A DNA stretch of 64,000 bases from Pontibacter ummariensis (GTDB lineage Bacteria; Bacteroidota; Bacteroidia; Cytophagales; Hymenobacteraceae): positions 248,001-312,000 of the forward strand of contig NZ_FZOQ01000003.1 in assembly GCF_900188175.1 (NCBI RefSeq). Reading direction: 5' to 3'. The notes beneath the pieces were generated by a model. It saw only the letters and a program-made list of their open reading frames with translations. It ran no database searches and was not told where the DNA came from. Each line of letters starts with the position of its first letter. Position 1 is the stretch's first letter. The position numbers and the translations under genes are program-made. Positions 45,285 to 54,277 of the stretch are shown here, in pieces.

Positions 45285-46397
45285 ATGAAGACAGCGCTGA
45301 TAACAGGAATCACGGGGCAGGACGGGGCCTACCTGGCCGAGCTCTTGCTGGGCAAGGGCTACAAGGTGCACGGGGTGAAGCGGAGAAGCTCGATGTTCAA
45401 CACCGACAGGGTGGACCATTTGTACCAGGACCCCCACGAGCAGAACGTCAACTTCAAGATGCACTTCGGGGATTTAACAGATTCTACCAATCTTATTCGT
45501 ATCATCCAGGAGACCCAGCCCGACGAGATCTACAACCTGGCAGCGATGAGCCACGTGAAGGTGAGCTTCGACACGCCCGAGTACACGGCTAACGCCGATG
45601 GTCTTGGCACGCTCCGTATTCTGGAGGCGATCCGGATACTGGGCCTGACCGAGAAGACAAGGGTCTACCAGGCCTCCACTTCTGAGTTGTACGGCTTAGT
45701 ACAGGCAGTGCCTCAGTCAGAGACCACTCCTTTCTACCCCCGCTCCCCTTACGCGGTGGCCAAGCTCTACGCTTACTGGATCACGGTCAACTACCGGGAG
45801 GCCTACGGCATGTTCGCCTGCAATGGCATCCTCTTCAACCACGAGTCCCCGCTCAGGGGCGAGACCTTCGTGACCAGGAAGATCACCAGGGCCGCTGCCC
45901 GTATCGCCATGGGCCTGCAGGAGTGCCTGTACTTGGGTAACCTGGAGGCAAGAAGGGACTGGGGGCACGCCAAGGACTACGTGGAGGCCATGTGGCGGAT
46001 CCTGCAGCAGGACGAGCCGGAGGACTTCGTCATCGCCACCGGCGTTACCACCACTGTCCGTGACTTTGTGAAGATGTCTTTTGCCGAAGTAGGCATCGAA
46101 ATAGAGTTCAGAGGAGAGGGCGTGGACGAGAAGGGCTACGTAGCGGCCTGCAACAACCCCGAATACCAGGTAGAGATAGGAAAAGAGGTGGTGTGCGTGG
46201 ACCCGAGCTACTTCCGCCCGACAGAGGTGGAACTGCTGATAGGAGATGCCACCAAGTCCAAAACCAAGCTGGGATGGGAGCCCAAGTACGACCTGCCGGC
46301 ACTGGTGAAAGACATGATGCAGGCAGACGTGGAGCTCTTCAAGCGCGACACTTACCTGCTCGATGGAGGGCACAGAGTCCTTAACTACCACGAGTAA
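45285..46397 (+). CDS. gmd: GDP-mannose 4,6-dehydratase
   Basis: This 370-residue short-chain dehydrogenase/reductase converts GDP-D-mannose to GDP-4-keto-6-deoxymannose, the precursor of GDP-fucose and related sugars. It shows the NAD(P) motif [15 protein letters not shown] (about 8-22), the substrate region [16 protein letters not shown] (about 33-48), the catalytic STSELYG (Thr/Glu) and [10 protein letters not shown] (Tyr/Lys), and the [16 protein letters not shown] block. It looks intact. Its codon use is strikingly rich in G/C third positions compared with neighbours. It follows the disrupted fcl gene by 52 AT-rich bases. Confidence 0.95.
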   Translation: MKTALITGITGQDGAYLAELLLGKGYKVHGVKRRSSMFNTDRVDHLYQDPHEQNVNFKMHFGDLTDSTNLIRIIQETQPDEIYNLAAMSHVKVSFDTPEYTANADGLGTLRILEAIRILGLTEKTRVYQASTSELYGLVQAVPQSETTPFYPRSPYAVAKLYAYWITVNYREAYGMFACNGILFNHESPLRGETFVTRKITRAAARIAMGLQECLYLGNLEARRDWGHAKDYVEAMWRILQQDEPEDFVIATGVTTTVRDFVKMSFAEVGIEIEFRGEGVDEKGYVAACNNPEYQVEIGKEVVCVDPSYFRPTEVELLIGDATKSKTKLGWEPKYDLPALVKDMMQADVELFKRDTYLLDGGHRVLNYHE

Positions 46398-46422
46398 AAG
46401 GTTAGGAATAGCTGAATTTATA

Positions 46423-46458
46423 AACCCACCATACCTGAAAGTATGGTGGGTTCTTTCG
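46423..46458 (+). terminator. Terminator after gmd
   Basis: A perfect 12-bp stem (46423-46434 with 46441-46452) with a CTGAAA loop is followed by CTTTC, 25 bases past the stop codon. Confidence 0.75.
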
Positions 46459-46591
46459 TTTAAGGGAACTAACTATGCTTACATATCCTGGCGTGTGCTG
46501 GACTTTTAGCCTCGATTAGAAATAAGCACAAACGGGTGCTTGCCTGGGGAGAGAGCTAAAGACAAGCGTGCCACTTCCACATGGAATAATC

Positions 46592-49012
46592 TCAGAAGGC
46601 TACTGTCAGTGTCAGTTTAATCCTCAAGTTATCCTCGGCTTCCTCCAGCGCATAGGGGCCATAGCGGTAAAAAGCGCCTACGCCTATGCCCGTGAAAGGA
46701 GAGCTGATGATGTTATTCAGCATAAGCCCTGACTCGTAAAAGCCTTTCTGCATGCTGCGGTACTGCTCCTGTGGTAGTACTTCCAATGGTTGCTTTAAGC
46801 CGCCAACTCCAATGTTGGTGACCAAAACAACGTCCGGCTTAAAGAAGCGGGTGCGGAGCAGGCGCTTTCCCAGGTTCTGGGAGAAGAAGAGGGCAGCGTA
46901 GCGGTCGGAGAAGAACTCGTAAGGGTACATGGTTTCAAAGCCCTCGCCAGCATATACCGTATAATCCGAATTATAGCTGCCATAGCCGTTGAAGAGGCTT
47001 ACAAAAGGAGCATTCCCGCCGACTATCCCACCGGTGAGCGTGAAGCTGCTTTCCCCAAAGGTCCGGTGGCGCAAGAGTACTTCTGCCCGCGCCTCATACT
47101 TGTTGTAACTGTAGTTGCCGCCTAAAAAGTCATCAAAACCGCGGGTGTACTGTAGCCAAAACACAGGGTAGTCAGCGCCCATCGGCATAAGTTGGTTAAA
47201 CTGCTGCATGAACTTCTCGCCGTAAGCGTAGCGAAGGCTGACTACTCCTTCCGTTAAGTTAAAGGCAGGCTGTTTATCATGAACTGTGCTGTAAGCTAAG
47301 GTAGGCCGCCGTTCTTCCTGCCGCAGCGTGGCCTGTCCTTGCAAGTAGCGGAACGGTCTTCCCGACAGGGATAGGCTTTTGTGCGTGGTATAATCGAGGA
47401 GAGGAAGTACGGCAGGCCGAAGATTACCTAAAAGACCACCTGTTGACTGAAAGGGAAAGCGCCTTCCTCCAGGCTCCAGCAAGTCCTTGAAATAAACAGC
47501 TTTTAGGCGGAGCTCGGAGGGCTTGTGAAGTACCGCAACAGCATCTGCTCCATACTTTGCTTCTTCATCCTTAAAACCATAGCCCCAGTAAGCTCCAAGG
47601 GAGAACCATTCCGACAGTAAAGCATTTGTATGTACTCCCAGGCCCAAGCGCAGGCCCTCAAAGCTACTGACACGCAGCAGGCGGTTCAGGTCAAGGCTTA
47701 CAGGGCCAATGGGAACCTGTTTTGCGGTAAGGTATTCCAGCGTCCGGACGGTGCGGTCCAACTTGTCGGCTTGCCCTACGCTGTCCAATCGCTGATACGT
47801 GCGTTGCTCCAGAAGGCTGAGAGAGTCCGGGCGGTACCCTTGGTAAAAGTTATCGGGCTGCAGGTGAGCATCGGCTCTCTGTTCGAGGGCTATCACACCG
47901 AAGTCTGACTTGCGAAGGTTAGGAGCCAGGTTAATGTTGGTGATGTAGGTGCGGAGGTGTCCATAAGGCTGGTGGCCCCCTAGTGTAATTTGAGGAATCG
48001 ACATCTCCACGTCCAGTTCCGTTGGGAACCACCGCTGTTCAGGACCTACCTGCTCATACTGTTGCTGTAGCTTGATATCGCGCTTTTCATCATCTGCTGA
48101 TTGAGCCACCAGGTGTTGCACTGCCCAGCCGTCGCTGTTGATGTAGAGCAGGCCTTTTAAGCCTTCAAAGTTTTTCCCTTCCTGTGGCTTATAGGAAACG
48201 ACAAAGACAGTGTCCTGGCCCAGCACGTTTGTTTCCTGTAAAGTAAAGCTGTACTTGCTCGTGCTGCCCGGGCTAAGGGGGCTCAGGTAATGCTTCCCGA
48301 AAAAAACGGGCAAGTCCTCATATACCGAGAAGTCTCTGGCCTCCGCGGCCACAACCCCGAAGCTCGGCTGCTGAAGCCCCGATACCCGTGTGGCCAGTAT
48401 GGTTTCTTTTGTATAGTCGGGTTGCAGGTAGGCATAGTCTGTTACGCTCTCCATCAGAAACAGGTGCTGCTTGTTCAGAAGCTTGCGCATTTTCAGGTAA
48501 GCGGAGTCTTTGGGGGATAATTCTGGATTATCGCTCAGATCCAGTTGCTGAGCATCGGAAGCGGTTAGTATAAACTTGTTATAGGTCCGGTACGAGTAAG
48601 CCTGTAAGCTTTTAGGGCTGTTACGCTCCCTGTTCTGCCTTGCCAGGCGAATAACACGGTGCGCAGGATTTTCCCCAGTTCCGCGCACAATTACCTCCTG
48701 TAGCTGCGCTGCGGCTGGTTGTAGTCGTATGTTAAAGCGCTGGGAGGAGTCAGGGTAGACGACCTGCGGGGCATAGCCTACATAGCTGAAGCGGAGACTG
48801 GTGATAGGCTTGCTGTGGCGTAGCCTAAAGCGCCCTTCTAAGTTAGTCGTGGTCCCTGTCTCCCCCCCGTTTGCAGCAATGCTAACAAAAGGTAGCTCCT
48901 CGCCTGTGTTGGCATCCCGCACTGTACCAGATACCTCGCGCACCTGTGCCGGTGCTACCATAGTGATAAAACAAAAGAGTAACAGTAGGAATAGCAGACG
49001 TGTACTTGGCAT
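46592..49012 (-). CDS. DUF5686 family outer membrane protein with carboxypeptidase-like domain
   Basis: This 806-residue protein has a signal peptide (about 1-22), a carboxypeptidase-D regulatory-like domain (about 26-105, VSGTVRDANTGEELPFVSI and FSYVGYAPQVV) and then the DUF5686 region, which is predicted to end in an outer-membrane barrel. There is no TonB plug. Proteins of this type are common in Bacteroidota and have no settled function. It lies downstream of the PAP2 gene, separated by a terminator. Confidence 0.82.
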   Translation of the reverse strand: MPSTRLLFLLLLFCFITMVAPAQVREVSGTVRDANTGEELPFVSIAANGGETGTTTNLEGRFRLRHSKPITSLRFSYVGYAPQVVYPDSSQRFNIRLQPAAAQLQEVIVRGTGENPAHRVIRLARQNRERNSPKSLQAYSYRTYNKFILTASDAQQLDLSDNPELSPKDSAYLKMRKLLNKQHLFLMESVTDYAYLQPDYTKETILATRVSGLQQPSFGVVAAEARDFSVYEDLPVFFGKHYLSPLSPGSTSKYSFTLQETNVLGQDTVFVVSYKPQEGKNFEGLKGLLYINSDGWAVQHLVAQSADDEKRDIKLQQQYEQVGPEQRWFPTELDVEMSIPQITLGGHQPYGHLRTYITNINLAPNLRKSDFGVIALEQRADAHLQPDNFYQGYRPDSLSLLEQRTYQRLDSVGQADKLDRTVRTLEYLTAKQVPIGPVSLDLNRLLRVSSFEGLRLGLGVHTNALLSEWFSLGAYWGYGFKDEEAKYGADAVAVLHKPSELRLKAVYFKDLLEPGGRRFPFQSTGGLLGNLRPAVLPLLDYTTHKSLSLSGRPFRYLQGQATLRQEERRPTLAYSTVHDKQPAFNLTEGVVSLRYAYGEKFMQQFNQLMPMGADYPVFWLQYTRGFDDFLGGNYSYNKYEARAEVLLRHRTFGESSFTLTGGIVGGNAPFVSLFNGYGSYNSDYTVYAGEGFETMYPYEFFSDRYAALFFSQNLGKRLLRTRFFKPDVVLVTNIGVGGLKQPLEVLPQEQYRSMQKGFYESGLMLNNIISSPFTGIGVGAFYRYGPYALEEAEDNLRIKLTLTVAF

Positions 49013-49033
49013 TCTGTAAAGATAAAAATAAAA

Positions 49034-49062
49034 AGGCGCTTCTCTCTGACGAGGAAGCGCCT
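49034..49062 (-). terminator. Leftward terminator after the PAP2 gene
   Basis: A 9-bp stem (49034-49042 with 49054-49062) is followed on the minus strand by a T-rich tract (TTTTTATTTTTATC). It separates the PAP2 and DUF5686 genes. Confidence 0.75.
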
Positions 49063-49085
49063 GATATGCTGTTTCTGCCTATCTA

Positions 49086-49931
49086 TCAGAACTGTATTGC
49101 GACGGCCATGCCCATATGGCCGGTCGGTAGCATGATAGGTACCACCGTGGCCGTGTTCAGTCCCCCGCCTTCGGTGAGCTTAGCATGGATCCAGTATACT
49201 GTATTCACCGAAAGAATGCCCACACCGGCTCCCGCCAGTACATCAGACATCCAGTGGGCATTGTTCAGTACACGCAGCACGCCTGTGGCACCCGCAATAC
49301 CGTAGCTCGCCACACTTACCCAAGGGCTCTTATGGCGGAACTCCTTGTCCATAAAGGTAGCAATGGTAAAGGCATAGGCGGTGTGCCCCGATGGGAAAGC
49401 ATAAGGCTTTTCGTTGGGTCTTTCAATGTCCGTTAGCTTCTTCGTTGGCCAAACCAAAGCCGAGGTAAGGGCACCGGCGGACACTAGCAGTAAGGTCTGG
49501 CGACCCAGTTCGTGTCGGTTCTGAGACGAGATCAGGTTAAAGCCATAAAGCCCTACCAGCGGTGCCAGCATGGCAAAATCGTCGGCATCGGTGGCAAATT
49601 CGGGGAACGCTTTCGTTCTGTAATCAAAGACGTCGCGGCTACTTAAAATGCCGCGCCCCCCTATCGTGTAGATACCCGCCCCGATAAGGGCTACTGAAGG
49701 GATCACAGCTCTTTTCAGAAAACGCTTGTTATCCCCCTCCAGGCGTTGAGCCTCAGTAAACGGTTTTTTTTGTCCTGGGAGCACTGTATCAGGCGGGACA
49801 AAGGCTGAATCTGCCGTGGTACGCGTAGGCTTAGGTTTTACCTGCGCCTGTGTTGTTAGCGGGCTTGCCAGTAGGCAAAGCCACAGCAAATGCACAGTAA
49901 GTATCTTAGAGAACTTGAAGGCTCTAGTCAT
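49086..49931 (-). CDS. PAP2 superfamily phosphatase
   Basis: This 281-residue protein carries the three PAP2 motifs: KKLTDIERP (about 171-179), the PSGHTAYAF block (about 187-195) and a GATGVLRVLNNAHWMSDVLAG block (about 235-255, with the catalytic Arg and His-x-x-x-Asp). It has an N-terminal signal or anchor (about 12-29) and a few further hydrophobic segments, so it probably works at the membrane or in the periplasm on lipid phosphates such as undecaprenyl pyrophosphate or phosphatidate. A 14-bp palindrome lies about 28 bases upstream of its start. Confidence 0.85.
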   Translation of the reverse strand: MTRAFKFSKILTVHLLWLCLLASPLTTQAQVKPKPTRTTADSAFVPPDTVLPGQKKPFTEAQRLEGDNKRFLKRAVIPSVALIGAGIYTIGGRGILSSRDVFDYRTKAFPEFATDADDFAMLAPLVGLYGFNLISSQNRHELGRQTLLLVSAGALTSALVWPTKKLTDIERPNEKPYAFPSGHTAYAFTIATFMDKEFRHKSPWVSVASYGIAGATGVLRVLNNAHWMSDVLAGAGVGILSVNTVYWIHAKLTEGGGLNTATVVPIMLPTGHMGMAVAIQF

Positions 49932-49958
49932 ATCTAGCGATTTTGTAATATCTTAACT

Positions 49959-49972
49959 CAATGTTAACATTG
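49959..49972. promoter_or_regulatory. 14-bp palindrome upstream of the PAP2 gene
   Basis: CAATGTTAACATTG is a perfect dyad, 28 bases upstream of the PAP2 start, with AATATC/GATATT flanks at unequal distance. It could be an operator; chance in AT-rich DNA is possible. Confidence 0.3.
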
Positions 49973-50036
49973 ATATTATCGCAACCATAATTAAAAAGTT
50001 GTTCTGGCAGAAACTGCCATGTGGGAGCTCTGTCTC

Positions 50037-50056
50037 TTTAGGGCAACTGCCCTAAA
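50037..50056 (-). terminator. Possible nuoD terminator
   Basis: A perfect 8-bp stem (50037-50044 with 50049-50056) lies 54 bases past the nuoD stop. A second small hairpin (50005-50010 with 50014-50019) follows. Neither has a good T-run. Confidence 0.4.
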
Positions 50057-50109
50057 AGCGCCTGGAGACTATACAGGCAATCTTAAGGTTGGTTTTTGGC
50101 GAGTTAGCC

Positions 50110-51324
50110 TTACCGGTCTACCTCGCCCAACACGATGTCTACAGAGCCCACAATCGCGATAAGGTCTGCCACCATAGCTCCTCTGCTGATCTCAGGTAGC
50201 ACAGACAGGTTCACAAAGCTAGGGGCGCGGCCTTTCACACGGAAAGGCATATCGCTGCGGTCGGTAGTGCGGAAGAAGAAGCCTAACTCTCCGCGTGGTG
50301 TCTCGCCCCGGAAGTAAAGCTCTTGTGTGCCCGTCATGCGCATCTTTTTAGGGCAGGCCGCCTGCGGGTCAAAGCCCGGGGTGCGTTTGTAGTCACTCTG
50401 TAGTCTGTCGAGGCACTGGCTTATAATCTTAACCGATTCCCGGCATTCGAGTGCCCGCACGTAGTTGCGGTCCCAGCAGTCGCCGGTGGTGCCGGCAAGC
50501 CCCTGGCCTATGGGTACCTCAAACTCCAACTCCGGGTACACGCTGTAGCCGGCTACGCGGCGCAGGTCGTGCTTCAACCCACTGCCACGCAGCATGGGGC
50601 CGGAGCAGCCATAGTTGATGGCGACATCCAATGGGAGTACCCCTACATTAGCGGTGCGGTCTACGAAGATCTTGTTCGTGAGCAGGATAGTGTCCAGTTC
50701 GTCCAGCTTTGGCTGCAGGTACGTTATAAACTCACGGCAACGCTCCTCAAAGCCAATAGGCAAATCATAATACAGGCCACCCACCCAAATATAATTGTAC
50801 AGCATGCGGGCGCCGCACACCCACTCCAGCAGGCGCTGAATGTGCTCCCGGTCGCGCAGCAGCCATAGGAATGGAGTAAAGGCTCCGATGTCGATGGCGT
50901 AGGTACCAATGGCCACGAAGTGCGAGGCAATACGGTTGAGTTCCGTCACCAGTACGCGGATGTACTCTACCCGCTTCGGGATCTGGTCGGTGATGCCCAA
51001 CAACTTCTCTACCCCCATTGCCCACACATGCTCCGAGTTCATGGCAGCCAGATAGTCCATGCGGTCTACATAGGGGATGGTCTGGTTATAGGCCATGTTT
51101 TCGGCGTGCTTCTCGAAACAGCGGTGCAGGTAACCGATGTGCGGTACTACTTCCTGTATGATCTCGCCGTCTGTTACCACCTCCAGGCGCAGAACACCGT
51201 GTGTGCTCGGGTGCTGCGGTCCCATGTTTACGATCATCTCGCCCGCCTTCAGATTATCTACGCTGAATTTGTTCGGCTCTGACTGTAGTAGGTAGTCCTG
51301 GTATATTGTTGAGGTTCTTTCCAA
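50110..51324 (-). CDS. nuoD: NADH-quinone oxidoreductase subunit D
   Basis: This 404-residue peripheral-arm subunit of complex I helps form the quinone site. Conserved blocks are [18 protein letters not shown] (about 33-50), [16 protein letters not shown] and the C-terminal [10 protein letters not shown]. The frame opens with a TTG at 51324; a later Met (IVNMGPQHP) is possible but would cut the N-terminus short. A -7-like box on the minus strand (GACCTTTG, 51345-51352) suggests its own promoter. It is separated from nuoABC by three plus-strand genes, and no nuoE-N genes follow here. Confidence 0.95.
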   Translation of the reverse strand: MERTSTIYQDYLLQSEPNKFSVDNLKAGEMIVNMGPQHPSTHGVLRLEVVTDGEIIQEVVPHIGYLHRCFEKHAENMAYNQTIPYVDRMDYLAAMNSEHVWAMGVEKLLGITDQIPKRVEYIRVLVTELNRIASHFVAIGTYAIDIGAFTPFLWLLRDREHIQRLLEWVCGARMLYNYIWVGGLYYDLPIGFEERCREFITYLQPKLDELDTILLTNKIFVDRTANVGVLPLDVAINYGCSGPMLRGSGLKHDLRRVAGYSVYPELEFEVPIGQGLAGTTGDCWDRNYVRALECRESVKIISQCLDRLQSDYKRTPGFDPQAACPKKMRMTGTQELYFRGETPRGELGFFFRTTDRSDMPFRVKGRAPSFVNLSVLPEISRGAMVADLIAIVGSVDIVLGEVDR

Positions 51325-51459
51325 TACTGTAAACTGAATAGTTACAAAGGTCGGAAAAAAGGAGGAGTTGTGCAGGGGTTTGTTGGAAATGACTAATTAC
51401 TAGAGAGCCTTCATATTACACAATAATATTAAGATTATGGTATATTAGTGTTTATAGGA

Positions 51460-51480
51460 TCACCTTTGTATTAAAGGTGA
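51460..51480. promoter_or_regulatory. Inverted repeat upstream of the HNH endonuclease gene
   Basis: TCACCTTT (51460-51467) and AAAGGTGA (51473-51480) form a perfect 8-bp dyad with a 5-nt spacer, 29 bases upstream of the ATG. The left arm plus the next base reads TCACCTTTG, close to a -7 box, so a bound repressor could block transcription. Confidence 0.35.
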
Positions 51481-51509
51481 GGGTATAACTCATAGTCCGC
51501 TGAAACTTT

Positions 51510-52418
51510 ATGGAAAGACTACTAAGAGAACCAATCGAAAACTATCTTACTCAAAAGCGTCAAGCTTTTGCGGGCAACCCACTAGCAGACCAACTGAGGC
51601 ATGAGTTCCCAGAAATCTTAAGTCGAATAGTATCCGATCAAACTAGGTATAAAGTTGTTGGTTCTCCCGGTAAAGGCAACTGGACAGATTGTCCTTGGAT
51701 TGCAATACTTGATACTCTAGTAACTGATACTGCACAATCAGGATACTATCCAGTCTTTCTATTCAAGGCCGATATGTCAGGAGTATACTTATCCTTAAAC
51801 CAAGGTGTAACAGAGGTAAAAGACTATTATAAAAGAGAAGCAAGAAACGTACTAAAACTTAGAGCAGAAGACTATAGAGCGAAAATCGATATAGACACAA
51901 ACGATCTATTTGAAATAAGCCTCAACTCAACAAATTCTAATGCCAGGCTTTATGAAGCAGGCAATATAGTAGCACGTTATTATCCAGCCGACAACTTACC
52001 TAATGAAACTGAGCTAATTACTGATATCTTACACTTTCTCCACCTCTATGAAGAGCTTAATTTTAATGACACACATATTGACGAAAACGAAGGATTAACA
52101 GCTATAGAAAAAAAACAATATCGACTTCACTTTAGAATAGAACGTAATTCTAGAATATCAAAAAAAGTAAAAAAATATAAAGGTTATATATGTGAAGCAT
52201 GTGAATTTGACTTCACAATAAAATATGGGGATCTCGGCCGTAACTTTATAGAAGCACACCATTTAACCCCAATTTCTGACTTAGGCGTTGGACAACATCA
52301 GATTAATATTCAAACAGATTTTGCTGTGCTTTGTAGTAATTGCCATAGTATGATACATAGGCTTGATGATCCAAGTAATCTTACTCATTTGAGACATATA
52401 ATTAAATTAAGGGAATAG
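51510..52418 (+). CDS. MrcB-like domain + HNH endonuclease, type IV restriction-like
   Basis: This 302-residue protein joins an N-terminal MrcB/DUF3578-like domain (about 45-180, with GSPGKGNWTDCPWIAILD and PVFLFKADMSGVYLSLNQG) to a C-terminal HNH nuclease. The HNH is complete: CEAC (Cys228, Cys231), EAHHLTPIS (His250, His251) and LCSNCHSMIH (Cys275, Asn277, Cys278, His283). The same domain pairing occurs in solitary modified-DNA-dependent restriction enzymes, so defence against modified phage DNA is the likely role. There is no methyltransferase nearby. The gene is clearly AT-rich compared with its neighbours and lies between nuoC and nuoD on the opposite strand, which suggests horizontal acquisition. 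Confidence 0.8.
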   Translation: MERLLREPIENYLTQKRQAFAGNPLADQLRHEFPEILSRIVSDQTRYKVVGSPGKGNWTDCPWIAILDTLVTDTAQSGYYPVFLFKADMSGVYLSLNQGVTEVKDYYKREARNVLKLRAEDYRAKIDIDTNDLFEISLNSTNSNARLYEAGNIVARYYPADNLPNETELITDILHFLHLYEELNFNDTHIDENEGLTAIEKKQYRLHFRIERNSRISKKVKKYKGYICEACEFDFTIKYGDLGRNFIEAHHLTPISDLGVGQHQINIQTDFAVLCSNCHSMIHRLDDPSNLTHLRHIIKLRE

Positions 52419-52600
52419 AGTAAAAGGCAAGAGTACAAGTTAGTGCTCGCGAAAGTACAAACTCGCGCCATCGAAAGAGAAGGAGAGTCTACTGTAACAC
52501 CAAAAGAACAAGGATTCTTCATGCTTTTATGAGGCAATCGGCTCCAAAGAAGTACAATAATAAAAGGTTCTTGGTATATTGCCTGTGTTAAACGCTCCCC

Positions 52601-52789
52601 ATGAAGTTCGCTTACATCCTACTGCTCGGCCTGCTGCTTTTGGTCGACATCCTGACCTTTACAGAAATAGCCTCACTGGTGCGGCAGCCCTCTGACCTCT
52701 CGGTGGCGATCGGACTGGCCTTGCTAGTGGTGCTTGTGGTAGCCAACTTCTTCGTTATTCGATTTTCCTTCAAAAGACTTAAAGCCTAA
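52601..52789 (+). CDS. Small two-helix membrane protein
   Basis: This 62-residue protein is almost entirely two transmembrane helices (about 4-24 and 35-55) with a short polar loop (LVRQPSDLS) and a basic tail (KRLKA). It ends 3 bases before the SPFH gene, so the two are almost certainly cotranscribed. I do not recognise the family; a partner role for the SPFH protein is an inference from position. Confidence 0.6.
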   Translation: MKFAYILLLGLLLLVDILTFTEIASLVRQPSDLSVAIGLALLVVLVVANFFVIRFSFKRLKA

Positions 52790-52792
52790 GCC

Positions 52793-53593
52793 ATGAACAA
52801 CGTGCGTCAGCTCCTGACTTGGAGTATCAGCATCATCCTGATACTTGTTTTCTCCATCACCGCCATGAAGTCCTGTACCCGCATTGATGCAGGCCATGAG
52901 GGTATTCTTGTGAAATTGTACGGCACCGACAAAGGCGTGCAGGACGTGAGCCTGGTAACAGGGCGCGTGTGGTACAACCCCTTTACCGAGGAGGTGTTCC
53001 AGTTCCCGACTTTCGTACAAACCGTGGACTACAATGCCTTTACTGTGAATGCCAAGGACGGTTCCGTTTTCACAGTAGATCCAACTGTCTCCTTTCGAGT
53101 AAGCGCCGGGGAGAGCCCGCGCATTTTCGCCAAATATCGCAAAGACATCGACCAAATTACCAAGACCACCCTTTATAATTATACCCGCGACGCTTTCCGT
53201 ATACAGTTCAACCTATACAGTACCGACAGCATCATCTCTAACCGACAATCCTTTGAAGATAAAGTGCAGATAGCCCTGGGAGAGTCGCTGCGCAAAGAAG
53301 GATTCGAACTGGAGCAAATGACCAGCGGGCTACAGTACCCGGACGAAATTGTGAAGGCTGTTAACTTAAAGAACCGCGCTGTGCAGCAGGCCATGCAGGT
53401 AGAGAACGAGCTAAAAGTAGCCGAAGCCCAGGCCCGCAAGAAGATCGTAGAGGCAGAGGCCGAAGCCCGCGCCAACGAGCTGCGCCAGCGCACCCTCACG
53501 CCGCTGCTCATTCAGCAGCAATTTATTGAGAAGTGGGATGGCAGAACACCCTTATATGGTAATTCGCCTACGTTCTTTAAGAACGTGCAGTAA
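52793..53593 (+). CDS. SPFH/prohibitin family membrane protein
   Basis: This 266-residue protein has one N-terminal membrane anchor (about 7-26) followed by the SPFH/band-7 domain (about 30-200: RIDAGHEGILVKLYG, FTVNAKDGSVFTVDPTVSFRV) and a charged Ala/Glu-rich coiled coil (about 205-240: AEAQARKKIVEAEAEARANE). Prohibitin-like proteins form large ring or cage scaffolds at the membrane and often guard proteases or membrane domains. It follows the two-helix gene by 3 bases and is closed by a terminator. Confidence 0.88.
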   Translation: MNNVRQLLTWSISIILILVFSITAMKSCTRIDAGHEGILVKLYGTDKGVQDVSLVTGRVWYNPFTEEVFQFPTFVQTVDYNAFTVNAKDGSVFTVDPTVSFRVSAGESPRIFAKYRKDIDQITKTTLYNYTRDAFRIQFNLYSTDSIISNRQSFEDKVQIALGESLRKEGFELEQMTSGLQYPDEIVKAVNLKNRAVQQAMQVENELKVAEAQARKKIVEAEAEARANELRQRTLTPLLIQQQFIEKWDGRTPLYGNSPTFFKNVQ

Positions 53594-53625
53594 GAAACAC
53601 GCAGTAAGATTAGCTATGTATAAAA

Positions 53626-53668
53626 GAAAGGCTGCCTAAAGTATAACTGGCGGCCTTTCCTGCTTTTT
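53626..53668. terminator. Terminator between the SPFH gene and nuoC
   Basis: An 11-bp stem with one G-U pair (53626-53636 with 53649-53659) is followed by CTGCTTTTT. It lies between convergent genes. Confidence 0.7.
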
Positions 53669-53676
53669 GGCCTGTG

Positions 53677-54273
53677 CTACTCCGGCTTCTCCCGCTTATC
53701 GGAGAATGGAGTTGGTTGCCCTACCAGCCATTGCGGCTCGCCTTTAAAGCCGTTTAGCTCGTTGTGCTGGTCAAAGGGTACCTTTATACTGTGATAATAG
53801 TCCTGCTGCTTGTAATCTTTGCGGAGTGGGTGCCCTTCCCAATCGGCTGCACAGAGGATGCGCCGCATGTCGGGGTGGTCAGTAAAGAGGATGCCTATCA
53901 TGTCGAAGATTTCCCGCTCGTGCCAGTCGGCACTGCGCCAGACAGAGGTAACCGTAGGGACCTGTGGCATAGGCTGCTCCGGTGTGGTGTTGCGCGCCAC
54001 AACCACCTTTAACATCAGCTGATGATCGTAAGGGATAGAGTAGAGGTTATACACCACTTCCATTGTGCCAGCCGCGGGGCCATTGTCGATGCCTGTCAGG
54101 CTGGAGAGGTAGTCAAAGTAAGTCGACTGGTTATCGTGCAGCTCCAGGCACACCTCCGCTATCCGCTCCGCTTGTATCACCAGGTAAGGTTGCAGCTTGT
54201 TGTCCTTGACCTCCTGTATAACCTCCGGACCAAAAGTATCCGCTATAAAATCTCTGAGCTCCTCGAACGACAC
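53677..54273 (-). CDS. nuoC: NADH-quinone oxidoreductase subunit C
   Basis: This 198-residue peripheral-arm subunit of complex I carries the 30-kDa signature as [27 protein letters not shown], seen here in two adjoining parts: [12 protein letters not shown] (about 132-143) and [21 protein letters not shown] (about 147-167). The start is placed at a GTG at 54273, four bases after nuoB ends; no in-frame ATG exists downstream of the nuoB stop before conserved sequence. It is the last gene of the nuoABC group. Confidence 0.93.
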   Translation of the reverse strand: MSFEELRDFIADTFGPEVIQEVKDNKLQPYLVIQAERIAEVCLELHDNQSTYFDYLSSLTGIDNGPAAGTMEVVYNLYSIPYDHQLMLKVVVARNTTPEQPMPQVPTVTSVWRSADWHEREIFDMIGILFTDHPDMRRILCAADWEGHPLRKDYKQQDYYHSIKVPFDQHNELNGFKGEPQWLVGQPTPFSDKREKPE

Positions 54274-54277
54274 GGTT

